Counted from the stretch's first letter, positions 11,086 through 23,582 are shown. The stretch is DNA of 64,000 nucleotides from Pictodentalium vernedei (GCA_031216915.1 CM062289.1:391866674-391930673); one strand, 5' to 3'. The notes: generated by a model from the letters alone, not told the origin. A program made the numbers and translations.

Positions 11086-12640
11086 TTAAATAATTGATTC
11101 TCAGGCAATTTTTAAAAAAAAATTATTGAGGGAAGGCATTTTTTATTCCTGATGGAATGGTCGACAATGCCTAAAATCCAGTTGTGAGAGCATAAAATTA
11201 AAAACCCAGAGCTTGACTTCACTGATAGTTTTTATTGGAACAGTAATGGGCGTAAACTTGATTCAAAACAGCTGATTTGGCATGGAAATCAGCGTTTGTT
11301 CTTGAGAGTACCGGCAAACATTCCTGTGATGTCAGACACCAGAATAACGTTCTTTGAGTCTTTTTTATTTATTCAGTCGCTCTAAAGTTAAGGTACTACC
11401 TGTTTGGGGTTCAGGTACGAAAACGTCCCCCAGAGTGACCCCAAAAAAAGAATTGTGTCGCATTTCGGGAAGAGAATTTAAATACTCTATCAATGTATAT
11501 GTCATATTGCATCGCAAATCGCGATGCAATACTGCTAAAATCACACCCTGTGATGGTTTTATCCATTTTGAATTTTGCACCAAAATAAATATGACGAACA
11601 TAGGCCGAAAAAACGAATGCTCTGCTGTCTGAGAATCAAAAGATTAATTTTGTTTAGCCTTCAGGTTTCATACAAGAGTCACAAAAACTCAGGTACTATA
11701 TACCCGTCCCGACTGATAAAATATTTCAACTACATCATAAGGCATCCCTTCGTTGAAGGCATGCCTTGATGGAGCAGTTGGAATATTAGTAAGCCAGGAT
11801 TATAGTTAAAACAAGAACACCGCTGGGCATTGCATCATACGCCCGTGAACTGTTCAAATTGTACCATTTTAACACATTTGCAATTTTTTTAGAGTGCGAG
11901 AAATTTATACTGGCATATATATATATGTTACGGTCAGACTTTGAAATCAGTGATTTTGTGAAATGACTAAATTTTTAAGTCATTTGAGAAAAAGACTAAA
12001 AATTAAGGACAATAGCTTCACAAAAGGACTCAATAATTTAATAATTTCAAAAAAAAATTCTTGATTTCACAGTTTGACTGTAACATATTTATATAGATAT
12101 ATATATATTAGAAACACTGAAGCTTCCTATCTTTAGTTATTTATTTATTGGTGTTTAAGGTTAGAGGATTTCCAACTCAAGCATTGGTGAATGAATCCTA
12201 TTTGGACTGTAAAATCTTATTTGTTTTCCAAAGAAAACAAGTACTGTTTCACTTCCTGTGGTTTACATAGAGGCATGTGTATAGAAAAAGATATAAAGTT
12301 TAAATAAAACACATCAAAACCATGAGATTTATTTGACTAGTCAGTTTGTTAATTGGGTAATTATTTGACCAATTAATTATTTGACGCAGTAAGTCACACA
12401 ATACTGGTGTGTTTTCTTTGAACTTCATACATTTTTATTTGTATTTTCCAACGTTTCATGGTAGTTTTGCAATATATCTGAAGTGAGTATTAGATTTATA
12501 TGGTTGAGACCCCATGATCACACTGTGAACCTGTGCGACCTCTCTAGCTTCACTTGACAGTGATTTGTCATGCTGCAAAATTATAAAGGAAGCCAAAGTG
12601 GTTTCACTATTATGTATCAGTGCGAGAGATTTCAAGAATT
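11086..12640. other. No gene; scattered repeat fragments
   Basis: Short palindromes: GCATCGCAAATCGCGATGCA at about 11509. A pair of GTCAAACTGTGAAATC-like inverse segments near 11930-12085 bracket 150 bp and may be a small MITE. A repeat Q copy lies at 12132-12275. The rest is AT-rich. Confidence 0.45.
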
Positions 12641-13016
12641 ACTTTACCTTATACATCATATAATGCAGGCGTTAAGGCAGGACATCAGTTCCATGCAACC
12701 CCACACAAGCTTGTGGTCTGAGTAATACACTTCCAATGTTCCACGTTGAGAACAGTCTTTGTTTGTGAAAATAAAATCACAAAAACCACATACCAAATTT
12801 GGAGCCGATCGGAAAACAAATACTAAAGTTATCATCCGGAAACCAAATATTTGACGAATTCTAAGTCCAACAGGGGCCATAATTCAGGCGAAAAATGTTC
12901 GGACCGACCCCATATTCGAACTTGACCTGTATTTTTGTTGTGATTAAACCACATGCCAAATTTGGAGCCGATCGGAAACGGGCGTATAAAAATCAAACAC
13001 GTCTTCAAGAGCTATT

Positions 13017-13985
13017 TTTAGTCGAGTTGTGACGAAGTCAAACTCGACTAAAAGTTTGATGAATGGCAGGCGGGCGGATGTAAACAATTGGTTTCCAGAT
13101 GATAACTTGATAATGGTTCGACCCACATTCACGAAACTTCATAGGTAGTTTGGCCGCAGTGAGAGGAAAAACCCTATTTATTTTGGACTCACTAGGTCAA
13201 TGGTGAAGGTCACAGTGACCTTGAACATTCTAAATCATAAACAATTGGTTTCTGGATAATAACTTGACTATGATTAAACCCACATTCATGAAACTTCATA
13301 TGTAGGTTGGCCTTCATGAGAGTAAGAACCCTATTTATTTTGGACTCGGTAGGTCAAAGGTCAAGGTCACAGTGACTCTGAACATAGTAAATCAAAACAC
13401 TTGGTTTCCGGATGATAACTTGATAATGATTTGACCCATGTTCATGAAACTTCATAGGTAGATTGGCATCAGTGAGAGGAAGAACCCTATTTATTTTGGA
13501 CTTGGTAGGTGAAAGGTCAAGGTCACAGTGGCCTTCAACATAGTAAATCTGTAAACACTTGGTTTCCGGATGATAACTTGATAATGGTTTGACCCACGTT
13601 CATGAAACTTCATATGTAGGTTAGCATCAGTGAGAGGAAGAACCATATTTATTTTGGACTCGCTAGGTCAAAGGTCAGACACAGTGACCTTGAACACAAT
13701 AAATCATAAACAATTGGTTTCCGGATGATAACTTGATGGTAGGTTGGCATTGGTGCAAGAAAGGTGCAAGAAAGAGCCCTATTTATTTTGGAATCACTAG
13801 GTCAAAGGTGAAGGTCACAGTGACCCTTCACATAGTAAATTGTAAACAACTGGTTTCCGGATGATAAGTTGATAATGATTAAACCCACTTTCGTGCTGTC
13901 ACAACTTGACATTGGATCGGTGATCCTTTCGGCATTTTTGGATAAATAAAATATACATGTTGTAGTTGTGACACAACTTCTCATT
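13017..13985. repeat. Tandem array, period about 156 bp
   Basis: GGTTTCCGGATGATAACTT recurs at 13091, 13248, 13403, 13561, 13716 and 13852, each followed by CATGAAACTTCAT, GGAAGAACCCTATTTATTTT and GGTCAAGGTCACAGTGACC. It is flanked by GTCGAGTTGTGACGAAGTC and, at the right, GTCACAACTTGACATTGG. The same units run in the opposite orientation at 49190-50200. Confidence 0.85.
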
Positions 13986-13992
13986 CAACTTA

Positions 13993-14234
13993 CCCTTTAG
14001 CAAACATGAAAGGCAGACAACACTTGTAAACAAAATTCTTGAATAACTGAACTGCTTTGTTTTTTGCATCAAAAACATTGCTTATGACCCCTCATTGGAA
14101 TGATCTCAATGAGCTCATTCCAATGAGGTGTCATATGCTATGTTTTTGAGACAAAAACTAAAAAATAATGAAAATTAAATGATAAGTTTTGTGAATAGTT
14201 TCGGCCAGTTGTGACAGTTACATTGGGCAAAGAG
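13993..14234. mobile_element. piggyBac-like MITE family A, diverged
   Basis: CCCTTTAGCAAACATG ... TTGGGCAAAGAG, right flank TTAA. Core CTTATGACCCCTCATTGGAA inverted. Confidence 0.75.
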
Positions 14235-14352
14235 TTAACACATGGTTCATACCGATGTGCCAAAATAGATGTTCTGGGCCCTCAACAGGCCAAATCGGAT
14301 ACAACAGTCCTCCAGTTGTATGACCGACTGTGTGTGTAACATAAGTCAAAGT

Positions 14353-14470
14353 ATGGGGAGCGTGGTGGCTCAGTGGTTATGGCATTGGACTTCAAATCGA
14401 AAAAATCTACAGTTTGATTCCTGCTAAGGGTAACTGCATTGTGTCCTTGGGCAGTAAATGCTGCCCAGCA
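14353..14470 (+). repeat. tRNA-headed SINE, 3' truncated
   Basis: GCGTGGTGGCTCAGTGGTTA, a B-box-like GTTTGATTCC and TTGTGTCCTTGGGCAG, then the body is lost. This is the second head subtype in the window. Confidence 0.75.
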
Positions 14471-15421
14471 TTGGAATTATCAACAAAAAAGTGTGCAACA
14501 CTAATTTTTTGTGCTTATCTCAACATCTTATTTCTTCAAATACTGTCTGATAAAAACAGAATTTCTCAGCAGTAATATCACATCAAAACTTGAGCAAATC
14601 TGCAGCTTTCAACTTAATTTTATTTGTTACATGTAACCTCTTTATTTGGCTTTAGTATTACTTTCACTATTTCCAGCCATATTGTGTAAACACCACAATT
14701 ATAAAGTCATTGTTTCAACAGTAACAACAAGAGCTATTGCTGAAGGCAGTTCATACCCCCACTGCAGTGCTGGACTGATGAAGCATAAATGAATGAAAGT
14801 TATGAATATTCTCGGACGGACTCACACACAGACAGACGGAAGGATGCACAGATGGACAGACGGATGCATGTAATCCAGTATAGCTCCCCATTTTCTTCGA
14901 AAGAGGGGGGTATTATAAATTGGGCTCTAAACTCACATGCAACATACTGACTGAAAAGTCCTATTTCATCAGCAGAAAAGTCTAGAATTACTACTCCAGA
15001 GTGTCCTATACAGGTAGTAATAATGTAGGATTTCTTTATTAAAATCAGACCACTAACATTTGAGTTATAGACTCATATGGACAAAAAACATCTAGTTCTC
15101 AATAAACAAGAGGCCCCACGTGGCCTTAATCGCTCACCTGACAAAGTGACTCTAAGAAGTATTTTAGGTCACCTTCACCATGTCATGCCTCATCAACATT
15201 AACTGGTTGAGTGATAGATTTTGTTTGAAGTTCAACATTTGTTACCTAAAATTAGTTTTATTTAAAATCGTTGGTGTGTGGCCAATCTCCAATGATTTTT
15301 AATAAAGCAAATTTATCTCTGCAGACAAACTGGTTTAGCATGAAGCACAAACAAGGAATGTGAAGAGATAGCCTTGGACATCTCTCCCAAACTGTGGATA
15401 TCTTCCATGTGCTACATGTAG

Positions 15422-15445
15422 ATAGATAGATGGATAGATAGTTTA
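15422..15445. repeat. GATA-type microsatellite
   Basis: Short TAGATAGATAGATGGATAGA tract. Confidence 0.8.
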
Positions 15446-16137
15446 TTTCTGCAGTATTATTGTTACAAAGACGATACATGAATTAAGCATATAATAAGTG
15501 ATTGTTCATAAAAGACACCATGTAATAAGTATGGGGAAAACAACTGCAAGGAGGCGATATAGCCAGGCTGGCTGTTTTGTAATCACCCCCCTCTAGGATT
15601 GTCATTATAATTCTGGTAGATTGCAATAGTATTCAAAATGCACTGAAACCACGCATTCATACACATACATATACGTATATGTCTATACACCTATATAATG
15701 CACAGACACACATACATACATGTATATGCATACATGAATCCAATATTATATATACATACTTGATTACTTATTTGTTTTCGGAATTTTCTTCAGGGCAACG
15801 GTCTTTCATATATATGTATATATTTGCATGCAAGAAAACAAAAATTTTCACAAATTTTCCAAAATATTAGTTTTTTTTATCATCATTGGAACAAGCTCAA
15901 ACAGCTTATTCCAATAGGGGTATGGGAAGATCAGGTATATTTTTGAGACAGAAATGTGAATATATAAATAATGGTGTTTTTTTGTGAATGATGCTGGAGA
16001 ATTTTGCGTAAAGATATGGTAAATGGTTTGTTCTAGATACAGAATGAAGCAAAAGTATTTAAATTTGATTAGGCAAGTTGTTCCTATAATGCATTTAAAA
16101 ATTGAAGTAACTGTTTTTTTGCTGACAAACTTTTAGA

Positions 16138-16147
16138 TGTGTGTGTC

Positions 16148-16186
<39 letters not shown>

Positions 16187-16190
16187 CTGT

Positions 16191-16221
<31 letters not shown>

Positions 16222-16225
16222 GGGT
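16138..16225. repeat. (GT)n tract followed by a G homopolymer
   Basis: GT dinucleotides with few interruptions to 16205, then an unbroken run of about 20 G. A Z-DNA or G-quadruplex candidate by composition. Confidence 0.9.
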
Positions 16226-16965
16226 AAGAGTGTTCTAGCAAACAAAATTTCTGAATAAATGGAAAATTTTATTTTTTGTGTGAAAGACATAGTGCGTGAA
16301 TGTTGATTGGAACAAGCTTAGAGAGCTCATTTTAATGTGAAGTCATAAAGCTGTGTTTTACGTACGAAATTCTGGAATAACTAAAAAAATTGCTTTTTTG
16401 ACTCAAAAAGCATGGTGTGCAACCTCTCATTGGAATGAGCTCAAAAAGCTCATTCCAATGGGGTATTTACAAGCGATAAGTACATGTATGTTTAAGAGAC
16501 AAAAATTAAAATTTGAATAGCGATTTTTGCGAAGAATGCTGACAAGTTTTGGCAGTTATGCTGGTAAAAAGGTAAGATATGCAAAGTGGTTGTTTTTTAG
16601 AGGCGACATTTAATTAAGGGGAATTAACCCTTGATTACTGAGGTAACTTCTAAAAGTACTGAAATTTCATGAAGCAATGTGAATAACAGACAACAGTTGC
16701 CTAAAAATTTCATGAATAACTAAAATTTTTATTCCTTTGTCTCGAAAACATGGCATATGACCTTTGTTGCAATGAGCTGAATGCATGTGTTCCAATGAGG
16801 GGGTCATAAAATTTGAACGGAGATTTGTGTGAATAATGCATTAGTACTGCTAGATTTGGGTAAACGGTTCACCCTGGATACCACCCCTTCTATAGTAGAT
16901 CTTTTCTGCAAATTTTGTCTAAGATTCTATCAACTTTACAAATAAATACGTTCATGAATCACAAT

Positions 16966-19711
16966 CAGATCCACCCCACAATGTTGCATACCAAATATCA
17001 AAAGATTCTGCCTGCTGGATCTGGAGAAGAAGATTTTTTAAGAAATATGCCTGAAATGCACTAAGTTAAAATTTGGGCTCCTATACGGAGCTCAAATATA
17101 AACCCAGGGGGCCGATTTGAACAAACTTGAATCAGATCCACCCCACAATGTTGCTTACCAAATATGAAAAGATTCTGAAGCTGGATCTGGAGAAGAAGAT
17201 TTTTTAAGAAATTTGCCTGAAATGCACTAAGTTCGAATTCGAGCTTCTATAGTGAGCCCAAATATGAAACTAGGAAGCCGATTTGAACAAACTTGAATCA
17301 GATCCACCCCACAATGTTGCATACCAAATATCAAAAGATTATGCCTGCTGGATCTGGAGAAGAAGATTTTTTAATAAATTTGCCCGAAATGCACTAAGTG
17401 CGAATTCGGGCTTCTATATTAAGCCCAAATATGAATCCAGGGGGCCGATTTGAACAAACTTGAATCAGATCCACCCCGCAATGTTGCATACCAAATATCA
17501 AAAGATTCTGCCTGCTGGATTTGGAGAAGAAGATTTTTGAAGAAATTTGCCCGAAATGCACTAAGTTTGAATTCAAGCTTCTATAGTGAGCCCAAATATG
17601 AATCCAGGGGGCCGATTTGAACAAACTTGAATCAGATCCACCCCGCAATGTTGCATACCAAATATCAAAAGATTCTGCCTGCTGGATCTGGAGAAGAAAA
17701 TTTTTTAAGAAATTTGCCTGAAATGCACTAAGTTCGAATTCGAGCTTCTATAGTGAGCCCAAATATGAATCTAGGAAGCCGATTTGAACAAACTTGAATC
17801 AGATCCACCCCACAATGTTGCATACCAAATATCAAAAGATTCTGCCTGCTGGATCTGGAGAAGAAGATTTTTTAATAAATTTGCCCGAAATGCACTAAGT
17901 CCGAATTCGGGCTTCTATAGTGAGCCCAAATATGAATCTGGGGAGCCGATTTGAACAAACTTGAATCAGATCTACCCCGCAATGTTGCATACCAAATATG
18001 AAAAGATTCTGCCTTCTGGATCTGGAGAAGAAGATTTTTGAAGAAATTTGCCCGAAATGCACTAAGTTTGAATTCAAGCTTCTATAGTGAGCCCAAATAT
18101 GAATCCAGGGGGCCGATTTGAACAAACTTGAATCAGATCCACCCCGCAATGTTGCATACCAAATATCAAAAGATTCTGCCTGCTGGATCTGAAGAAGATG
18201 ATTTTTTAAGAAATTTGCCTGAAATGCACTAAGTTCGAATTCAAGCTTCTATAGTAAGCTCAAATATGAATCTAGGGAGCCGATTTAAACAAATTTGCAT
18301 CAGATCCATCCCACAATGTTGCATACCAAATATTAAAAGATTCTGCCTGCTGGATCTGGAGAAGAAAATTTTTTAAGAAATTTGCCTGAAATGCACTAAG
18401 TTCGAATTCGAGCTTCTATAGTGAGCCCAAATATGAATCTAGGAAGCCGATTTGAACAAACTTGAATCAGATCCACCCCACAATGTTGCATACCAAATAT
18501 CAAAAGATTCTGCCTGCTGGATCTGGAGAAGAAGATTTTTTAATAAATTTGCTTGAAATGCACTAAGTTCAAATTTGGGCTCCTATACTGAGCCCAAATA
18601 TAAACCCAGGGGGCCGATTTGAACAAACTTGAATCAGATCCACCCTGCAATGTTGCTTACCAAATATGAAAAGATTCTGCCTTCTGGATCTGGAGAAGAA
18701 GATTTTTTAAGAAATTTGCATGAAATGCACTAAGTTCAAATTCGAGCTTCTATAGTGAGCCCAAATATGAATCTAGGAAGCCGATTTGAACAAACTTGAA
18801 TCAGATTCACCCCACAATGTTGCATACCAAATATCAAAAGATTCTGCCTACTGGATCTGGAGAAGAAGATTTTTTAAGAAATTTGCCTAAATGCACTAAG
18901 TTCGAAATCGGGCTCCTATACTGAGCCCAAATATGAACCCAGGGGGCCGATTTGAACAAACTTGAATCAGATCCACCCTGCAATGTTGCATACCAAATAT
19001 CAAAAGATTCTGCCTGCTGGATCTGGAGAAGAAGATTTTTTAAGAAATTTGCCTGAAATGCACTAAGTTCGAAATCGGGCTCCTATACTGAGCCCAAATA
19101 TTAACCCAGGAGGCCGATTTGAACAATCTTGAATCAGATCCACCCCACAATGTTGCTTACCAAATATGAAAAGATTCTGCCTGCTGGATCTGGAGAAGAA
19201 GATTTTTTAAGAAATTTGCCTGAAATGCACTAAGTTCGAATTCGGGCTTCTATAGTAAGCCCAAATATGTATCCAGGGGGCCGATTTGAACAAACTTGAA
19301 TCAGACCTACCCCGCAACGTTGCATACCAAATATCAAAAGATTCTGCCTGCTGGATCTGGAGAAGAAGATTTTTGAAGAAATTTGCCTGAAATGCACTAA
19401 ATTCGAATTCGAGCTCCTATAGTGAGCCCAAATATGAATCTAGGGAGCCGATTTGAACAAACTTGAATCAGATCCACCCTACAATGTTGCATACCAAATA
19501 TCAAAAGATTCTGCCCGCTGGATCTGGAGAAGAAGATTTTCAAAGAAATTTGCCTGAAATGCAGTAAGTTCAAATTTGGGCTCCTATACTGAGCCCAAAT
19601 ATAAACCCAGGGGGCCGATTTGAACAAACTTGAATCAGATCCACCCCACAATGTTGCATACCAAATATCAAAAGATTCTGCCTGCTGGATCTGGAGAAGA
19701 AGATTTTTTAA
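16966..19711. repeat. 167-bp tandem satellite, 16 full units plus partial
   Basis: CAGATCCACCCCACAATGTT-type unit starts lie at 16966, 17133, 17299, 17466, 17633, 17800, 17967, 18134, 18301, 18468, 18635, 18802, 18968, 19135, 19302, 19469 and 19636. Spacing is 167 bp, with two units of 166. Units differ mainly at scattered positions and alternate between CTTCTATAGTGAGCCC and CTCCTATACTGAGCCC variants. A single copy of the unit occurs at about 30640-30790. Confidence 0.97.
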
Positions 19712-20436
19712 TGTTTTTCCCATTGCCTACAGTGTTAAAAAGTGCTGACTCAGCACTTTTTCAAAGTCCCGAAACTGTACCCTATGATAAAACCGATGGC
19801 AATTTTTTTTTACCAATCCTTTCTGTTGGTCCTAAGGAAGCTGCACACCAAATAAAAATTCTCAGTGCTGTGCAGTTTTGGAGATATGGGCGTTTTAAAT
19901 TTTTTCTATTTTTAGCTCCTGCGGTTCCCACGGGGCTGCGGGAAAATTTTTTTTTGCATAAATCAAGTACTCATGACCCAATAAGCCCTCACATAAAATT
20001 TGGTTCAAATCAGCCTCTCGGTTTGGAAAATAGAAATTTTGGGCGGGGCAAAAAATTTTGCCCCTCTCATAACAACGCCAAGTATAGCCCCACAAACTTC
20101 TCTTGAACAAATCTGAGTCTACACCTCAAAAGGAAGCTGCACACCAAATATCAAGTCTCTGCTACTGCTGGTTCATGAGAAGAAGATTTACAAAGATTTT
20201 GGTGCCCCTTGGGGGCGTGGCACCACCCAGGAGGAGGGGCAACTTCATTTGAACAAATCTGAATTGGCATTAGGTAATAAACATTTAGCCAACATTTGAA
20301 TAAAATTGGGCTAGTGGTTTAGGAGGAGAAGTCGATAATGTAAAGTTAACGCCGGACGGACGACGACGGACGACGGACGCCGGACAGAAAGTGATTAGTA
20401 AAGCTCCCCTTGAGCTTCGCTCAGGTGAGCTAAAAA
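19712..20436. repeat. 3' domain of the 15-20 kb dispersed element
   Basis: GTTAAAAAGTGCTGACTCAG, GGAAGCTGCACACCAAATA and the ACGG-rich CGGACGACGACGGACGACGG at 20350 precede the GCTCAGGTGAGCT end. The block recurs, diverged, at 30900-31614. Confidence 0.8.
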
Positions 20437-20545
20437 GGGCATAACTCATGAGAGGAATGTGCTGACCGCACATCGTGATATGTGTCAGAAAGGACATGTC
20501 ATACTGGACATCCATGTAAGATTTCATTAAAATCAGACTAACTAT

Positions 20546-20961
20546 TACAGTGGAACTCTGTTAATTGAATAGCCACTTTGCCAATGAAAATTTTTCAATT
20601 AACAGGGATTGTCTCACTTTCCTGTATTCTAGAAGTAAGCTTAGCATTTATTCTATTATATCTTGTTTGACAGAGCTCCATGAGCTCTGTCAAACAAGAT
20701 ATAATAGATTAAATGCCTATATTGGATGTACAGAGGCCAAATAGGTCTATAAACAAAGGAAAATTGGGGAGAGTCGCAGTAATTTCTCGACAGGTTACAA
20801 GATTTTTTATTCAATTAACAGGAGTTTACTCTATAATCTATATTCAATTAACAGGTCAAATTTGTACTGGAGGAATGGTAAATGGCTTTGTGTTGGGAAA
20901 TTATATTCAATTAACAGGGATATACAATTAAGAGATATTCAATTAAGTGGGCTCCATTGTA
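20546..20961. mobile_element. pogo/Tigger-like MITE, complete
   Basis: TA, then CAGTGGAACTCTGTTAATTG at the left, and CAATTAAGTGGGCTCCATTG then TA at the right. In the middle, TCTTGTTTGACAGAGCTC is inverted around CATG. TA duplication and CAGTGG ends are typical of pogo/Tigger Tc1-mariner elements. No transposase. Confidence 0.75.
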
Positions 20962-21049
20962 TATGAGTTATGGACTTGCATGGACTCACAAAAGTATGTT
21001 TATGTGTATGTATGCATGCATGCATGTACAAATGCAAACAGACATACAT

Positions 21050-21125
21050 ACCTACCTACCTACATACCTACACACATACGGATGGATGGACAGACAGATG
21101 GATGGATGGACAGGCGGATGCTCCA
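21050..21125. repeat. CCTA / GATGGACAGA microsatellite
   Basis: TACCTACCTACCTACATACC, then GATGGATGGACAGACAGATG. Confidence 0.8.
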
Positions 21126-21184
21126 ACATTTCGGGTTTATGGGCTACCAAAAAAAACATTTTGTATGTCCAAAACCTTATTTTA

Positions 21185-21430
21185 CACAGAACCCCACCCC
21201 CTCCACCCTTGAACTTATATTTAACCCTAACCCCACCCCTCCACCCAAAAAACACTCCCTAACTCTACCCCGACCCTAAACCCTAACAGCCCACCCAGAC
21301 CCTAACCCCCACCCACCCCCGGGACCTAACCCCCCAACCTTAAGCCCTACTCTGGGGCTACCCCTAACCCCACCCTAACACTACCTTAATTTGGAGGTAG
21401 CCCCTAATACTAATATCCCCTAAACCCCCA
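21185..21430. repeat. Degenerate CCCTAA-rich, telomere-like DNA
   Basis: AACCCTAACCCCACCC, GACCCTAAACCCTAACAG, CAGACCCTAACCCCCACC and similar motifs at irregular spacing. Not a clean TTAGGG array, so either a very decayed interstitial telomere or C-rich drift. Confidence 0.55.
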
Positions 21431-21990
21431 ATATTGGCCCGGATGGACAGACAGAGATGGACACATGCAATGAAGTGTTTCCTCCACTTTCCATTGAAAG
21501 TGGGGAACAACAATGCAATTCAAGCTCTAATTTAATTACCTCAACAGGGATTATGCAACTGGAGAAAAGCCATTGCTGATTCAAGTGACAATGACATGCT
21601 CAATGTAACATCTTGCATTCATTATCATAGGTGATAAAGGGACCCAGCTCTTTTTGGTGTAAATCATAAAGAAGATTCTGGTATTTTGGGGTAAGGGTTG
21701 TGTGGTCAACCTGTTGATAATTTGAAGTCTCAAGATAATTTTGCCACATAATTTGGGGTTTAAAAATACAAAAGAAAGCAAGGAATGTGATTTAAATTTA
21801 TTTACATTTGACTTTCATTACAAACTGTCAATGAATTGTGTGATGAGAAAAGAAAGCATTCAACACAATTTAACTCTTTGCCTGCTACCAACTGATATTC
21901 CTGACCTGCAGCGCAGACCACGCAATCTCTTGTAACTGAAATAAGTATAATTTGGGCACATTGGACTCCTGAAAATTGAAAGGACTTTTT
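21431..21990. other. No feature recognised
   Basis: AT-rich spacer. Open frames are short and unlike known proteins. Confidence 0.4.
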
Positions 21991-21994
21991 GACC

Positions 21995-22112
21995 AATGAT
22001 TCCTTAAGTTAAATTTAGATGAATTTTTCATCAGATCTAGTCATGGCTGCTTTTGGAGCAGCCATGATTGAATTTTTTGAAAAATATTTTGAAAATACAC
22101 TGCGGGTTAAGA
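21995..22112. repeat. Small hairpin repeat R, copy 1
   Basis: AGATCTAGTCATGGCTGC ... GCAGCCATGATTGA, then AAAATATTTTGAAAATAC. The second copy is at 33250-33375. Confidence 0.7.
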
Positions 22113-22363
22113 GTTATTTATTTAGTGGTTTTTAATGTCACATATGTATGCACAATGGCTAATCATGACCGCAACTGGATATGAGGTCAAGTCAATCGCT
22201 TATACCATGTTGCCCATTTCAGAGTACTTCCACCTCAGGCCCTGTTTACCAGGTCCTATTTTAGCAGTACAACAGACCTTTTTTACCACAGTACACAATC
22301 TCTGACACAAGGTGACCTTGGCTGCCAAAAGTGTCAATAAACCCTAAATAAATAAATAATTAA

Positions 22364-22599
22364 CCCTTTACCTAATGTAATGGCCAAAACCGGCAAGCGC
22401 TTTCTAAAAAATCGACAAATAATTTTCATTATATTTTAATTTTTTCGTCTAAAAAACATAGCTTGTGACCCCTCTTTGGAATGAGCTCGTTCCAATGAGG
22501 GGTCATAACCTATGTTTTTGAGACAAAAAAAATGAAAAAAATTAGTTATTCAAGAATTTTGTTTGCAAGTGTCGTCTGCTCTTCATGTTCGGTAAAGGG
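22364..22599. mobile_element. piggyBac-like MITE family A
   Basis: TTAA 22360-22363, CCCTTTACCTAATG ... TTCGGTAAAGGG, right flank TTAT. Core GGAATGAGCTCGTTCCAATG. Confidence 0.85.
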
Positions 22600-22603
22600 T
22601 TAT

Positions 22604-22800
22604 TTATTTATTGGTGTTTAAGGTCACATACATATGCACAATGGCTAATCATGACTGTGACAGTTTTACGGGTGGAGGAAGCCGGAGTACCCGGAGAGAA
22701 CCACCGAGCAACGACGAGCAGCTGCCAGCTCCCCAACATCGTAACTCCGCATGGCATCATCGTGCCCCCATGTGGACAATCAGGGTTAAGTGCGGGTAAA
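22604..22800 (-). repeat. SINE body fragment, reverse
   Basis: TTTATTTATTGGTGTTTAAG and GACAGTTTTACGGGTGGAGG are the inverted SINE tail and body. The head is missing, and a second GGTAAAGGGTTAA ends it at 22794-22806. Confidence 0.8.
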
Positions 22801-22916
22801 GGGTTAAATGAATACATAAATAAATAACAGTGAACAAGTGCTGTTTCACCCTTCGGGGTTCCCATGGGGGAACAAAAGGCATGTTCAGTACTGTGATCAC
22901 AAAAGTAGAGAATTTA

Positions 22917-23397
22917 TTTAATGGCCACATGTCCACAACATGGGTGTGAAGTCAAGTTTAGCCAATTGCTGATACCTCTGTAGCCCACTTTAGAGGAGTT
23001 CCACCGCAGGTATTCCGAGTGTCATTTTCCCATTAACCCTTTACCCAACGTAACGGCCAAAACCGGCCAGCGCTATTCTCAAAAATCGCCAATTAATTTT
23101 CAAAATATTTTCATTTTTTGTCTCAAAAACATAGGTTATGACCCCTCGTTGGAACGAGCTCGTTGAGCTCGTTCCAACGAGGGGTCATAACCTATGTTTT
23201 TGAGACAAAAAATGAAAAAAATTAGTTATTCAAGAATTTTTTTTGCATGTGTCGTCTGCTTTTCATGTTAGGTAAAGGGTTAATGGCCACATGACCACAA
23301 CATAGGTGTGAAGTCAAGTTTAGCCAATTGCTGATACCTCTGTAGCCCACTTTAGAGGACTTCCACCGCAGGTATTCCGTGTGTCATTTTACCATTA
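22917..23397. repeat. 116-bp tandem duplication split by a MITE
   Basis: TTAATGGCCACATG ... CATTTTCCCA (22917-23034) recurs at 23280-23397 with few changes. The MITE at 23037-23279 lies exactly between the copies. Confidence 0.85.
23037..23279. mobile_element. piggyBac-like MITE family A, intact
   Basis: TTAA 23033-23036 and 23280-23283. CCCTTTACCCAACGTAACGG ... GTTAGGTAAAGGG. The hairpin arms are essentially perfect from TTTTGTCTCAAAAACATAGG inward. Confidence 0.92.
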
Positions 23398-23582
23398 AAG
23401 CAAGACAACCATATAAGTAATAAAGAATAGAGTTCAAGCAGTCTTCTTTTTGTGAACACTAACCATCAATATTATACCTTGACACTTATTCCCTCCATTT
23501 GATGTTTACAAAAGCCTCAAATGGGATGCAAATCTATTACCCTGCAGCACAATTGACATACAAACAATGTATATTTGTCAAG

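Larger units (their letters stand above)
15108..20436. mobile_element. Large dispersed element with internal 167-bp satellite
   Basis: Opens with GGCCCCACGTGGCCTTAATC and GCTCACCTGAC. Closes with GAGCTTCGCTCAGGTGAGCT, so the termini are inverse of each other around CTCACCTGA. It contains microsatellites, diverged family A hairpins (15880-16870), the 167-bp array, and a 3' domain at 19712-20435 shared with 30900-31614. I infer a non-autonomous, possibly Helitron-like or TIR element. No transposase seen. Confidence 0.65.

Noticed and set aside
16084-16290. Open frame rich in HTHTHT and PPPP
   Set aside because: Translation of the GT and G microsatellite.
16966-19711. CRISPR-like regular array
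   Set aside because: Units are 167 bp with no unique spacers, in animal DNA; it is a tandem satellite.
17394-19723. Minus-strand open frames of 84-108 codons with repeated residues
   Set aside because: They are translations of the 167-bp satellite; the peptide repeats because the DNA does, and no start or splice context supports coding.
19630-20106. 158-codon plus-strand frame
   Set aside because: Lies in the satellite edge and 3' domain of the dispersed element, and the related copy at 30.9 kb does not keep the frame.
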